The notes: a model not told the origin generated them from the letters alone. 64,000 bases of DNA from Kosakonia sp. SMBL-WEM22 (GCF_014490785.1 NZ_CP051488.1:1488001-1552000), one strand, 5' to 3'. Counted from the first letter of the stretch, positions 7,491-16,961 are shown. A program made the numbers and translations.

Positions 7491-9518
7491 GTGAGTATTT
7501 TAGGCTATTTACAGAAGGTTGGCCGCGCGCTGATGGTGCCGGTCGCCACGCTGCCCGCGGCAGCGATTTTGATGGGGGTCGGTTACTGGATCGATCCTGT
7601 AGGCTGGGGCGGTGAAAATGCGCTGGCGGCGTTTTTTATTAAATCCGGCTCCGCCATTATTGAGAATATGGGCGTATTGTTCGCTGTGGGTGTCGCCTAC
7701 GGCATGTCGAAAGATAAAGATGGCGCTGCGGCGCTGGCTGGCTTCGTTGGTTTTCTGGTGTTAACGACCCTCTGTTCGCCTGCTGCGGTGTCGATGATTC
7801 AAAAACTCCCGCTGGATCAAGTCCCTGCTGCCTTCGGTAAGATTCAAAACCAATTCGTCGGCATTATGGTGGGGATCATATCCGCTGAACTCTACAACCG
7901 CTTCAGCAACGTCGAACTGCCGAAAGCGCTCTCCTTCTTTAGTGGTCGCCGTTTGGTACCGATCATTACCTCATTTGTGATGATTGCTGTCGCCTTTATC
8001 ATGATGTTTATCTGGCCAGTCGTCTTCAGCGGCCTGGTCAGCTTCGGTGAGCATATTCAGAAGCTCGGCTCCGCAGGCGCGGGTCTCTATGCCTTCTTCA
8101 ACCGTCTGCTGATCCCGGTCGGTCTGCACCATGCCCTGAACTCGGTCTTCTGGTTTGACGTCGCGGGCATTAACGATATTCCTAATTTCCTCGGCGGCGC
8201 GCAGTCTATCGAAGCTGGTAAGGCAACAGTCGGGATCACGGGGCGTTATCAGGCGGGCTTCTTCCCGATCATGATGTTCGGCTTGCCGGGTGCTGCGCTG
8301 GCGATTTATCACTGCTCGCGTCCTGAGAATAAAGCCAAAGTGCTGGGGATTATGATGGCGGGTGCCTTCGCCGCCTTCTTTACCGGCATCACCGAGCCGC
8401 TGGAATTCTCCTTTATGTTCGTGGCGCCGGTGCTGTATGTCATTCACGCCATCCTGACCGGTATCTCCGTCTATATCGCAGCCAGCATGCACTGGATTGC
8501 CGGTTTTGGCTTCAGCGCCGGGCTGGTGGATATGGTGCTCTCGTCGCGTAACCCGCTGGCGACCCAGTGGTGGATGCTGATCCCGCAGGGTCTGGTGTTC
8601 TTTGTTATCTACTACGTGGTATTCCGCTTCACCATCACCAAATTCAATATGCTGACCCCGGGCCGTGAGCTGGCAGTTGCCGGTGATGAAACCGATGGGC
8701 AAGATGTCAACGTCAGCGCTGATAGCGAGCAGGATGTGAGTGGTCTGGCGCGTCAGTATATCGCTGCTGTCGGCGGCTCGGCGAACCTGACCGGTATTGA
8801 TGCCTGCATCACCCGTCTGCGTCTTAACGTGAATGACTCTTCCCTGGTCAATGAAACGATGGCGAAACGTCTTGGCGCAACCGGCGTGATTCGTCTCAAT
8901 AAAACCAGCGTGCAGATTATCGTCGGCTTTGTGGCTGAGAAAATTGCCAACGCAATGAAAACGGCAGGCGATGTCCCGGCCGCGGCAAGCAGCAGCGCAG
9001 CGTCTACCCAGGCAGCACCAGTCGCCGCGGCAAAACCGCAGGCAGTACCGAACACGGCGATTGTGGCCGAACTTCTGTCGCCGGTAACCGGTGAGGTGGT
9101 GGCGCTGGAGCAGGTGCCGGACGAAGCCTTTGCCAGCAAAGCGGTAGGCGACGGCGTGGCGGTAAAACCGACCGACAAAATCGTGGTTTCCCCCGCGGCC
9201 GGCACGATCGTAAAAATCTTTAATACCAACCACGCTTTCTGTCTGGAGACGGAAAAAGGCGCAGAAATTGTTGTCCATATGGGCATTGATACGGTTGCGC
9301 TGGGCGGTCAGGGCTTTACCCGTCTGGTGGAAGAGGGTGCGGAAGTGGTTGCTGGTCAGCCGATCCTCGAAATGGATCTGGCTTATCTCAATGCAAACGC
9401 CCGCTCAATGATTAGCCCAGTTGTCGTCAGCAATATTGATGATTTCAGCGGTCTTGTTATTAAGGCGCAAGGCCATGTCGTTGCGGGCCAGACAGCGCTA
9501 TACGAGGTTAGAGGCTGA
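7491..9518 (+). CDS. nagE: N-acetylglucosamine PTS permease, EIICBA
   Basis: NagE brings GlcNAc through the inner membrane as GlcNAc-6-P. The order is IIC (about residues 1-390, ten or so membrane helices), IIB with the phosphorylated Cys439 in DACITRLRL, an Ala/Pro-rich linker near 495-525, and IIA with phospho-His596 in VVHMGIDT. The start is GTG at 7491 with GGGGG/AATAA upstream. At 675 aa it is longer than E. coli NagE (648), and its IIC half differs clearly from the K-12 protein I recall, while IIA is very close. It diverges from nagBACD under NagC and CRP. A different GlcNAc-like specificity is possible but the context argues for GlcNAc. Confidence 0.93.
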   Translation: MSILGYLQKVGRALMVPVATLPAAAILMGVGYWIDPVGWGGENALAAFFIKSGSAIIENMGVLFAVGVAYGMSKDKDGAAALAGFVGFLVLTTLCSPAAVSMIQKLPLDQVPAAFGKIQNQFVGIMVGIISAELYNRFSNVELPKALSFFSGRRLVPIITSFVMIAVAFIMMFIWPVVFSGLVSFGEHIQKLGSAGAGLYAFFNRLLIPVGLHHALNSVFWFDVAGINDIPNFLGGAQSIEAGKATVGITGRYQAGFFPIMMFGLPGAALAIYHCSRPENKAKVLGIMMAGAFAAFFTGITEPLEFSFMFVAPVLYVIHAILTGISVYIAASMHWIAGFGFSAGLVDMVLSSRNPLATQWWMLIPQGLVFFVIYYVVFRFTITKFNMLTPGRELAVAGDETDGQDVNVSADSEQDVSGLARQYIAAVGGSANLTGIDACITRLRLNVNDSSLVNETMAKRLGATGVIRLNKTSVQIIVGFVAEKIANAMKTAGDVPAAASSSAASTQAAPVAAAKPQAVPNTAIVAELLSPVTGEVVALEQVPDEAFASKAVGDGVAVKPTDKIVVSPAAGTIVKIFNTNHAFCLETEKGAEIVVHMGIDTVALGGQGFTRLVEEGAEVVAGQPILEMDLAYLNANARSMISPVVVSNIDDFSGLVIKAQGHVVAGQTALYEVRG

Positions 9519-9546
9519 TTGCTCCTGAGTCGGCACATTAGCCTTA

Positions 9547-9579
9547 AGCGGCGGCGGATCTCCTCCGCCGCTTTTTTTT
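9547..9579 (+). terminator. Terminator downstream of nagE
   Basis: AGCGGCGG-CGGATCTCCT-CCGCCGCT followed by a run of eight T, 28 nt after the nagE stop. Confidence 0.85.
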
Positions 9580-9632
9580 ACCCCGCGTTTAATCAGTGCC
9601 ATACTGATGCCGCTATTTTACAGAGGTGAATA

Positions 9633-10064
9633 ATGAAAAGGATTTTATACGCGATAGTGATGATGACCGCCCTCAACGGCTGTATTCCCCGTTATGCAAC
9701 CATACGTCCGCACTATGAAGTGGATGTACGTAATCCGGCCGGAGAGCCGCTGCCAACAGCGATGATGTGGGTCAGCACCGGGCGTTTCCCACCGGGATAC
9801 TATCCCGCACCGGAGGAGTTCCGCGCCGACAGGCAGGGCCATATTGATGTCGAGAAAAAATCCCAGTGGGAAAATATGATCTTCTTTCTACACGGGACCA
9901 ATTTCTACTCGTGGGGCTGGTGTATTGAAGCGCCGGGTTATCTCCCGCGCAGTGGAAGAGGTGATGAGATCGTCAGCCCTGTGATCCTCACGCCAACCTC
10001 GCAGGATCTTCGCTGTCGGCAGGCACACTATGCGGAAGAGTACCTTTCCCCTGAGCATCAGTGA
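9633..10064 (+). CDS. Small putative lipoprotein of unknown function
   Basis: A 143-aa protein with a short signal peptide and a lipobox-like LNGC placing the lipidated Cys at 17. The mature part is rich in Pro, Tyr and Trp (PRYATIRPHYEVDV, GRFPPGYYPAPEEF) and has a segment, VRNPAGEPLP...ADRQGHI, that resembles the opening of a carboxypeptidase-regulatory beta sandwich. That resemblance is weak inference. An AGAGGTG ribosome site is 6 nt before the ATG. It is a single gene after the nagE terminator and just before glnS. I know of no counterpart at this place in E. coli K-12. Confidence 0.75.
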   Translation: MKRILYAIVMMTALNGCIPRYATIRPHYEVDVRNPAGEPLPTAMMWVSTGRFPPGYYPAPEEFRADRQGHIDVEKKSQWENMIFFLHGTNFYSWGWCIEAPGYLPRSGRGDEIVSPVILTPTSQDLRCRQAHYAEEYLSPEHQ

Positions 10065-10147
10065 TTTGTATAAGTAAAGGTTGTTTCCTGCGTCCTCTTA
10101 TTAGATCATATGCCGTTATACGTTGTTTACGTCTTGAGGAACCTGTG

Positions 10148-11815
10148 ATGAGTGAGGCTGAAGCCCGCCCGACTAACTTTATCCGCCAGATCATTGATGA
10201 GGATCTGGCCAGTGGTAAACACACCACCGTCCATACCCGTTTTCCGCCGGAGCCGAATGGCTACCTGCATATCGGCCACGCGAAATCGATCTGCCTGAAC
10301 TTCGGCATCGCCCAGGACTACAACGGCCAGTGCAATCTGCGCTTCGATGATACCAACCCGGCAAAAGAAGATATCGAATACGTTGAGTCAATCAAAAACG
10401 ACGTGCAGTGGTTGGGCTTTCACTGGTCTGGCGACATCTGCTACTCCTCAGACTACTTCGATAAGCTCTATAGCTATGCGGTTGAGCTTATCAACAAAGG
10501 CCTGGCTTATGTTGACGAGCTGACCGGCGACGAGATCCGCGAATATCGCGGTACGCTGACGCAGCCGGGTAAAAATAGCCCCTACCGCGATCGCAGCGTA
10601 GAAGAGAACCTGGCGCTGTTTGAAAAGATGCGGGCGGGTGGTTTTGAAGAGGGTAAAGCCTGCCTGCGTGCAAAAATCGATATGGCCTCGCCGTTCATCG
10701 TGATGCGCGATCCGGTTATCTACCGCATCAAATTTGCTGAACACCATCAGACCGGCAACAAGTGGTGCATCTACCCGATGTACGACTTTACCCACTGCAT
10801 CAGCGATGCGCTGGAAGGGATCACTCACTCACTCTGTACGCTGGAGTTTCAGGACAACCGTCGCCTGTATGACTGGGTACTGGATAACATCTCCATTCCG
10901 GTTCACCCGCGCCAGTACGAATTCTCGCGTCTGAATCTCGAATACACCGTGATGTCCAAGCGCAAACTGAACCTGCTGGTAACGGACAAGCACGTCGAGG
11001 GCTGGGACGATCCGCGTATGCCGACCATCTCTGGTCTGCGCCGCCGTGGCTATACCGCTGCTTCTATTCGTGAATTCTGCAAACGCATCGGCGTGACCAA
11101 GCAGGACAACACCATTGAAATGGCATCGCTGGAATCCTGCATCCGTGAAGATCTCAACGAAAACGCCCCGCGCGCGATGGCGGTGATCGATCCGGTGAAA
11201 CTGGTTATCGAAAACTACCCGCAGGGCAGCAGCGAAATCGTCACCATGCCGAATCATCCGAACAAGCCGGAGATGGGCACCCGCGAAGTGCCGTTCAGCG
11301 GTGAGATCTGGATCGATCGTGCTGATTTCCGCGAAGAAGCCAACAAACAGTACAAGCGTCTGGTGCTCGGCAAAGAGGTGCGTCTGCGCAACGCTTATGT
11401 GATCAAAGCAGAACGCGTTGAGAAAGATGCCGAAGGCCATATCACCACCATCTTCTGCTCTTACGACGCCGAGACGCTGAGTAAAGATCCGGCTGATGGC
11501 CGCAAGGTTAAAGGCGTGATCCACTGGGTCAGCGCGCAGCACGCGCTGCCGGTTGAAATCCGTCTTTACGATCGTCTGTTCAGCGTACCGAACCCGGGTG
11601 CAGCCGAGGATTTCCTCGCCACCATCAACCCGGAATCGCTGGTCATTAAGCAGGGCTTTGCCGAGCCGTCGCTGAAAGAGGCGCAGGCGGGCAAAGCGTA
11701 TCAGTTTGAGCGTGAAGGTTACTTCTGTCTCGACAGCCGCTATGCCACCGCGGACAAACTTGTGTTTAACCGCACGGTAGGCCTGCGTGATACCTGGGCA
11801 AAAATCGGCGACTGA
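10148..11815 (+). CDS. glnS: Glutaminyl-tRNA synthetase
   Basis: GlnS charges tRNA-Gln, four genes for which lie at the start of this window. It is a class I synthetase of 555 aa (E. coli 554). The HIGH motif is in PPEPNGYLHIGHAKS near residue 40; the KMSKS counterpart is VMSKRKL near 270; the C-terminal beta-barrel anticodon domain follows. The start MSEAEARPTNF at 10148 follows TTGAGGAACCTGTG; an in-frame upstream ATG at 10061 overlaps the preceding gene and is not used by homologues. Confidence 0.98.
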   Translation: MSEAEARPTNFIRQIIDEDLASGKHTTVHTRFPPEPNGYLHIGHAKSICLNFGIAQDYNGQCNLRFDDTNPAKEDIEYVESIKNDVQWLGFHWSGDICYSSDYFDKLYSYAVELINKGLAYVDELTGDEIREYRGTLTQPGKNSPYRDRSVEENLALFEKMRAGGFEEGKACLRAKIDMASPFIVMRDPVIYRIKFAEHHQTGNKWCIYPMYDFTHCISDALEGITHSLCTLEFQDNRRLYDWVLDNISIPVHPRQYEFSRLNLEYTVMSKRKLNLLVTDKHVEGWDDPRMPTISGLRRRGYTAASIREFCKRIGVTKQDNTIEMASLESCIREDLNENAPRAMAVIDPVKLVIENYPQGSSEIVTMPNHPNKPEMGTREVPFSGEIWIDRADFREEANKQYKRLVLGKEVRLRNAYVIKAERVEKDAEGHITTIFCSYDAETLSKDPADGRKVKGVIHWVSAQHALPVEIRLYDRLFSVPNPGAAEDFLATINPESLVIKQGFAEPSLKEAQAGKAYQFEREGYFCLDSRYATADKLVFNRTVGLRDTWAKIGD

Positions 11816-11841
11816 TTGCATTAATCAGAGGCCTCTATGTT

Positions 11842-11870
11842 AACGCCGCTTCTTGCGGCGTTTTTTATTT
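11842..11870 (+). terminator. Terminator downstream of glnS
   Basis: AACGCCGC-TTCT-TGCGGCGTT hairpin with TTTTTATTT following. Confidence 0.85.
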
Positions 11871-12238
11871 GTTAACTGGCGCATTACAATTAATAAATAT
11901 TCAGGCCGCGAATTTATATTCACTTTTGTATTTCTAATGGTTGGTAAAATTCTTGTTGAGAATAGTGAGAGAATCATTGTCTTGATTAAGAATTAAATAT
12001 CTTTTGAATACGCTTTCTTTATTTATTTTCGTGCTTTATGAAACGGTGTTTAATTCGCATTTAAATCTGTGCACTCCATCAAAATCCACCTTTTTTGCTT
12101 AAAAACACATTGATAATTCCCAAGCTGAAAAATAGGCTTTGTGCTGTTGTTCACTAAGGGAATATTCGTAGCGGCCCCCATTGTTAATTTTTTTATCGCC
12201 GTAGCGCGGCGATTTTTACATTTAAAAGGAATCAATGT
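11871..12238 (+). promoter_or_regulatory. chiP upstream region with NagC-like box
   Basis: This A/T-rich gap before chiP holds no convincing gene. Near 11896-11916 the pattern ATATTC, seven bases (AGGCCGC), GAATTTA has the same shape as the two operators at nagB and nagE, so NagC repression of chiP is likely. The mRNA leader just before the chiP ATG has AAAAGGAATC, which overlaps the place where the ChiX small RNA pairs in E. coli; the match to the known ChiX seed is only partial. Confidence 0.45.
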
Positions 12239-13636
12239 ATGCGTGCGTTTGCAGGTAAACGGAGTGCGCTTTCGCTAGCTATTGCTGCAGTCACCGCCAT
12301 GTCAGGCCTGGCGCTTCCCGCGCAGGCGCAGGAGAGCGGTTTTATTGAGGACTCAACACTCACCGGCGGGATCTACTACTGGCAGCGTGAGCGCGACCGT
12401 AAAGATATTCCCGATAATAAATATAAAACTAACCTCTCTCACGCCACGTGGAATGCAAATCTGGATTTTCAATCAGGGTATGCGGCAGATATGTTTGGCC
12501 TGGATATTGCCGCTTTCACGGCAATTGAAATGGCGGAAAACGGTGATAGCGCCCATCCAAATGAAATCGCATTCTCTGCCAGCAATAAAGCCTATAAAGA
12601 GCGCTGGTCCGGCGATAAGAGCGGTGTCAGCCTCTATAAAGCCGCGGCAAAATTTAAATATGGATCGCTCTGGGCACGGGCAGGTTATATTCAGCCCTCC
12701 GGGCAGACGCTATTAGCACCGCACTGGAGTTTTATGCCGGGCACCTATCAGGGCGCGGAAGCGGGCATTAATAACGATTATGGCGATGCCGGCGCGTTAA
12801 GCCTCTCCTATATGTGGGCCAACGGATATAAAGCGCCCTGGCATATCGAGATGGATAAGTTCTGGCAAAACGACAGACAACGCCGGGTCGATTATCTCCA
12901 TTCGCTCGGCGCAAAGTACGATTTCAAAAATAACCTCGTGCTGGAGGCTGCGTTTGGCCAGGCGCAGGGCTATGTCGATCAGTATTTTGCTAAAGCCAGC
13001 TACCGGTTTGATGTGGCAAATCAGTCACTCAGCACCAGTTATCAATTTTATGGCGCCCGCGATAAAGTCAGCGATCGCAGCATCAACGATCTCTACGACG
13101 GTACCGCCTGGCTGCAGGCGCTCACCTTCGGTTACGCGGTCGGGCCACTTGCGCTGCGCCTTGAAGGAACGTGGGTAAAAGCGGAAGGCCGGCAGGGCTA
13201 TTTTTTGCAGCGCATGACGCCAACCTACGCCTCCTCCAATGGTCGTCTTGATATCTGGTGGGATAACCGCTCCGACTTCAACGCCAATGGCGAAAAAGCG
13301 CTCTTCCTCGGCGCGATGTACGATCTCAAGAGCTGCAATTTGCCCGGCTGGCAAATCGGCGCTTCTTACGCCTACGCCTGGGGAGCAAAACCGGCTGAAA
13401 TGGTCATGCCGGATGCGTGGTACAACGCCGATTATCGCCTGAAAGAGTCCGCTTACAGCCTGGACGCCATCTATACCCTGCAAGAGGGGCGCGCGAAAGG
13501 GACGATGTTTAAGCTGCACGTTACCCAGTATGACAACCACTCCACTATTCCGAGCTATGCCGGTGGTTACGGCAACATTTTCCAGGATGAGCGCGACGTG
13601 AAATTTATGGTCATCGCACCGTTTACCCTTTTCTAA
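12239..13636 (+). CDS. chiP: Chitoporin ChiP, outer-membrane channel
   Basis: A 465-aa OprD-family beta-barrel that admits chito-oligosaccharides through the outer membrane. The signal peptide ends near ALPAQAQES (about residue 30). After it come many alternating-hydrophobic strands and a C-terminal ...MVIAPFTLF with a terminal Phe, the outer-membrane sorting signal. The sequence follows E. coli ChiP (YbfM) closely. The ribosome site is AAAAGGA before ATG 12239. It is followed after 42 nt by chb, suggesting one transcript. Confidence 0.96.
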   Translation: MRAFAGKRSALSLAIAAVTAMSGLALPAQAQESGFIEDSTLTGGIYYWQRERDRKDIPDNKYKTNLSHATWNANLDFQSGYAADMFGLDIAAFTAIEMAENGDSAHPNEIAFSASNKAYKERWSGDKSGVSLYKAAAKFKYGSLWARAGYIQPSGQTLLAPHWSFMPGTYQGAEAGINNDYGDAGALSLSYMWANGYKAPWHIEMDKFWQNDRQRRVDYLHSLGAKYDFKNNLVLEAAFGQAQGYVDQYFAKASYRFDVANQSLSTSYQFYGARDKVSDRSINDLYDGTAWLQALTFGYAVGPLALRLEGTWVKAEGRQGYFLQRMTPTYASSNGRLDIWWDNRSDFNANGEKALFLGAMYDLKSCNLPGWQIGASYAYAWGAKPAEMVMPDAWYNADYRLKESAYSLDAIYTLQEGRAKGTMFKLHVTQYDNHSTIPSYAGGYGNIFQDERDVKFMVIAPFTLF

Positions 13637-13678
13637 TTAATTTGTTGCCGGGCAGTGGCAACCCTTAAGGAACAGAGA

Positions 13679-16336
13679 ATGCATACAGCACGTTTAAGCC
13701 TGCTGGCGGGCGTAATTACCGCGCTGCTCGGCAGCGGCGCGGCACTGGCAAGCCAGAGCACGGTTGATGCCATCAGCCAGTTCAATCTGAATTACGCCGT
13801 AAAAGATAACTTTGCCGCACAGCATGGCGTTGATTGTGCGAAGCTCGGCGCAGACTGGGCTTCCTGCAACACAGCAGTGATCACGCTGACTAACAAAGGT
13901 GATGCGGTAACCGATAATGCATGGACGATCTACTTCCACAGCATTCGCCCCATTCTGCAAGTCGCCAATCCGCAGTTCAAAGTAACCCATATCATGGGCG
14001 ACCTGCATAAGCTCGAGCCTACCGAGCAATTTACCGGTTTTCCGGCGAAGCAGTCCATCGAGATCCCGATTGTAAATGAGTACTGGCAACTCTTTATTAC
14101 CGATGTGCTGCCACGCTGGTATGTCACCGGAGCGGAAGCATCGCCGAAAACCATCGCCAATACCAATACGGAAGATCTCGCTCAGTTCGTGACGCCGCTC
14201 GGCGAGCAATGGAAGCGGACACCGGACGATAACAATATCCTGATGACCGCCGAAGCGCGCTTTGCGCAAAACAGCGATATCAAAGCCATGAATCTCGCCT
14301 CGCTACGTGGGCAGATTGTGCCGACGCCGCGCGAGGTAAAAGTTTACACTCGGGATATCGATCTCAGCCAGGGGGTGAAACTCGACCTCTCCGCGCTACT
14401 GCCCGATGCGCAAAACGCTATCAAGGCGCGCTTCGGCATGCTCGGCGTGGAAGAGGGGCGTTATCCGCTACGTACAGAAATTATCCGCAAAGCGTTCAAG
14501 GGTGAGGAGGCGATCAACGGTGCCTATCAGCTGCGTATCAGCGACAAAGAGGCGGTGGTGATCGGTTTTGATCAGAGCGGCGTGTTCTATGGCCTGCAAT
14601 CTCTGCTTTCTCTTCTTCCCGCCCAGGGGCCGATAACGCTCCCTGCGCTGACAGCAAAAGATGCACCGCGCTTCGACTACCGCGGTATTCATCTGGATGT
14701 TGGACGCAACTTCCACAGCAAAGCGGCGGTGCTGCGCCTGCTGGATCAGATGGCGGCTTACAAACTGAATAAATTCCACTTCCATCTGACGGACGATGAA
14801 GGGTGGCGCATTGAAATCCCGGGGCTGCCGGAGCTGACCGATATTGGCAGCCAGCGCTGCCACGATTTGAGCGAGAAGCAGTGCCTGCTGCCGCAGCTGG
14901 GATCCGGGCCTAATCGTGATAATAACGGCAGTGGTTTCTTTACCCGCGCTGACTATATCGAGATCCTTAAATACGCCAAAGCTCGTCATATTGAGGTGAT
15001 CCCGGAGATCGACATGCCGGCGCATGCGCGCGCAGCGGTCATCTCAATGGAGGCGCGTTACCATCGCCTGATAAAAGAGGGCAAAGAGGAGCGTGAGGCG
15101 AGCCGCTACCGCCTGCTGGATCCGACTGATACCTCTGTTACCGCTGGCGTACAGTTCTATGACCGCACCGGCTACCTCAATCCGTGCCTGGACTCCTCGC
15201 GCAACTTTGTCGATAAGGTGATGGGCGAAATTCAGCAGATGCACCGGGAAGCAGGTCTGCCGTTGCACACATGGCACTTTGGTGGCGATGAGGCGAAAAA
15301 TATCTATCTTGGCGCAGGCTATACGGATGTAAAAGATCCGCAGCCGGGTAAAGGCATTATCGATCAGAGCAAGCAGGATAAGCCGTGGGCCAAGTCCGGG
15401 GCCTGCCAGGCGATGATCAAAGCCGGGAAAGTGAGCGATGTTGAACACCTCTCCAGCTACTTTGGCGCAGAGGTGAGCAAGCTGGTTAAGGCGCACGGCA
15501 TTGATGTGATGCAGGCCTGGCAGGATGGGCTGAAAGATGCCAAAGACGCCTCGGGGTTTGCCACCAAAAACGTCAATGTTAACTTCTGGGATGCGCTTTA
15601 CTGGGGCGGTTTCGACTCCGTTAACGACTGGGCGAATAAGGGTTTCCGCGTGGTAGTTTCCAATCCGGACTATCTCTATCTCGACTTCCCGAGCGAAGTT
15701 CACCCGGCGGAAAGCGGCTACTACTGGGGAACGCGTTTTAGCGACGAGCGCAAGATCTTCAGCTTTGCGCCGGACAACATGCCGCAGAATGCAGAAACGT
15801 CGGTCGATCGTGATGGCAACACTTTCAGCGCCAAATCAGACAAGCCGTGGCCGGGTGCCTACGGGCTTTCCGCCGAGCTGTGGAGCGAAGTGGTGCGCAC
15901 GGATGAGCAGATGGAGTATATGATCTATCCCCGTCTGGTTGCCGTTGCGGAGCGGGCATGGCATCGCGCAAGCTGGGAGCAGGATTATCAGGCCAGCCGC
16001 GAATATAAAGGCGGCGAGACGCAGTGGGTCGATCAGAAGGCGCTTATGGCTGACTGGCAGCGTTTTGCCAATCTGCTGGGACATCGCGAGCTGGCGAAGC
16101 TGGATAAAGCTGGCATCCAGTATCGTCTGCCGGTACCAGGGGCGCGAATTGTTGACGGTGTGCTGGAGGTGAACACCCGCTTCCCGGGGCTGGTGGTAGA
16201 GTACTCCCTCGATCGCGGCAAAACATGGCAGCGCTACGAAACAGCTTCCCGTCCACAGCTTAAAGGAGAAATTCAGGTGCGTACCGCAAGCCCGGATGGC
16301 AAGCGCGTCAGCCGTGTCGATATGCTGAAAGGCTGA
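13679..16336 (+). CDS. chb: Chitobiase, exported GH20 beta-N-acetylhexosaminidase
   Basis: Chb splits chitobiose and short chito-oligosaccharides into GlcNAc. The 885-aa product starts MHTARLSLL with a signal peptide cut after ALA (about residue 25). In order come the N-terminal carbohydrate-binding domain (about 30-180), a GH20b domain, the GH20 barrel from about 340 with the catalytic pair Asp537-Glu538 in HFGGDEAKN, and a C-terminal Ig-like domain. Length and layout match Serratia chitobiase. The start at 13679 has TAAGGAACAGAG upstream; an ATG eight codons earlier has no such site. E. coli K-12 has chiQ here instead. With ChiP in front and NagE/NagBA nearby, it completes a chito-oligosaccharide route. 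Confidence 0.94.
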   Translation: MHTARLSLLAGVITALLGSGAALASQSTVDAISQFNLNYAVKDNFAAQHGVDCAKLGADWASCNTAVITLTNKGDAVTDNAWTIYFHSIRPILQVANPQFKVTHIMGDLHKLEPTEQFTGFPAKQSIEIPIVNEYWQLFITDVLPRWYVTGAEASPKTIANTNTEDLAQFVTPLGEQWKRTPDDNNILMTAEARFAQNSDIKAMNLASLRGQIVPTPREVKVYTRDIDLSQGVKLDLSALLPDAQNAIKARFGMLGVEEGRYPLRTEIIRKAFKGEEAINGAYQLRISDKEAVVIGFDQSGVFYGLQSLLSLLPAQGPITLPALTAKDAPRFDYRGIHLDVGRNFHSKAAVLRLLDQMAAYKLNKFHFHLTDDEGWRIEIPGLPELTDIGSQRCHDLSEKQCLLPQLGSGPNRDNNGSGFFTRADYIEILKYAKARHIEVIPEIDMPAHARAAVISMEARYHRLIKEGKEEREASRYRLLDPTDTSVTAGVQFYDRTGYLNPCLDSSRNFVDKVMGEIQQMHREAGLPLHTWHFGGDEAKNIYLGAGYTDVKDPQPGKGIIDQSKQDKPWAKSGACQAMIKAGKVSDVEHLSSYFGAEVSKLVKAHGIDVMQAWQDGLKDAKDASGFATKNVNVNFWDALYWGGFDSVNDWANKGFRVVVSNPDYLYLDFPSEVHPAESGYYWGTRFSDERKIFSFAPDNMPQNAETSVDRDGNTFSAKSDKPWPGAYGLSAELWSEVVRTDEQMEYMIYPRLVAVAERAWHRASWEQDYQASREYKGGETQWVDQKALMADWQRFANLLGHRELAKLDKAGIQYRLPVPGARIVDGVLEVNTRFPGLVVEYSLDRGKTWQRYETASRPQLKGEIQVRTASPDGKRVSRVDMLKG

Positions 16337-16392
16337 TTGCTTTTCTGCCCGAGCGGTGCAGCCATTTGATGCGCCGCTCATCCTGCAGGCAT

Positions 16393-16422
16393 AAAAAAAG
16401 CCAACCTGGCGGTTGGCTTTTA
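16393..16422. terminator. Bidirectional terminator between chb and fur
   Basis: AAAGCCAACC-TGGC-GGTTGGCTTT with A runs on the left and T on the right. It sits between the convergent chb and fur genes and can serve both. Confidence 0.8.
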
Positions 16423-16435
16423 ACGTTAGAAGAGC

Positions 16436-16882
16436 TTATTTAGCGTCGTGCGCATGTTCATCTTCACGGCAGTCGCCTTCAGCGCAGTGACCGTAAAGAT
16501 AGAGGCTGTGGTTCGTCAGGCGAATACCGTGTTGAGCGGCAATTTCGCGCTGGCGTAATTCGATGGAATCATCACTGAATTCGATAACTTTACCGCAGTC
16601 GAGGCAGATAAGGTGATCGTGGTGATGCTGCTGCGTCAGTTCGAAAACAGACTTGCCGCCTTCGAAATTGTGACGGGTGACGATCCCGGCGTCATCAAAC
16701 TGGTTCAGCACACGGTATACCGTTGCCAGACCAATCTCTTCACCCATGTCGATCAGACGCTTATAAAGATCTTCCGCACTGACATGATGGTTATCCGGCT
16801 CCTGAAGCACTTCCAGAATCTTTAAACGTGGAAGCGTGACTTTCAGGCCGGCCTTCTTTAATGCGGTATTGTTGTCAGTCAT
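16436..16882 (-). CDS. fur: Ferric uptake regulator Fur
   Basis: A 148-aa iron-dependent repressor, practically identical to E. coli Fur. The N-terminal winged helix covers residues 1-82 (LKVTLPRLKILEVLQ, LATVYRVLNQFDDAG). The metal-binding and dimer domain has HHHDHLICLDCGKVIEF, with Cys93 and Cys96 of the structural zinc site, and a His-rich tail. Its start codon overlaps the stop of uof. A Fur box lies 65 bp upstream, so it probably regulates itself. It reads in the same direction as fldA, with no clear terminator in between. Confidence 0.98.
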   Translation of the reverse strand: MTDNNTALKKAGLKVTLPRLKILEVLQEPDNHHVSAEDLYKRLIDMGEEIGLATVYRVLNQFDDAGIVTRHNFEGGKSVFELTQQHHHDHLICLDCGKVIEFSDDSIELRQREIAAQHGIRLTNHSLYLYGHCAEGDCREDEHAHDAK

Positions 16883-16961
16883 GCGGAATCTGTCCTGTTG
16901 CTATACGATTCACTTCCTTCGCGGAAGTTATAAGGAATGCACCCGGGCGAATGCGTATCAT
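16875..16961 (-). CDS. uof: Uof, 28-aa peptide upstream of fur
   Basis: A 28-codon frame reads MIRIRPGAFLITSA... and ends ...QIPHD with TGA lying inside the first codons of fur (ATGACTGAC). In E. coli the equally long uof is translationally coupled to fur, and the small RNA RyhB blocks its translation to lower Fur. Length, position and overlap all agree. There is no good Shine-Dalgarno before its ATG. That ATG also falls within the Fur box and a possible -10 hexamer, so only transcripts starting further upstream, for example from fldA, could carry it. Confidence 0.75.
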   Translation of the reverse strand: MIRIRPGAFLITSAKEVNRIATGQIPHD

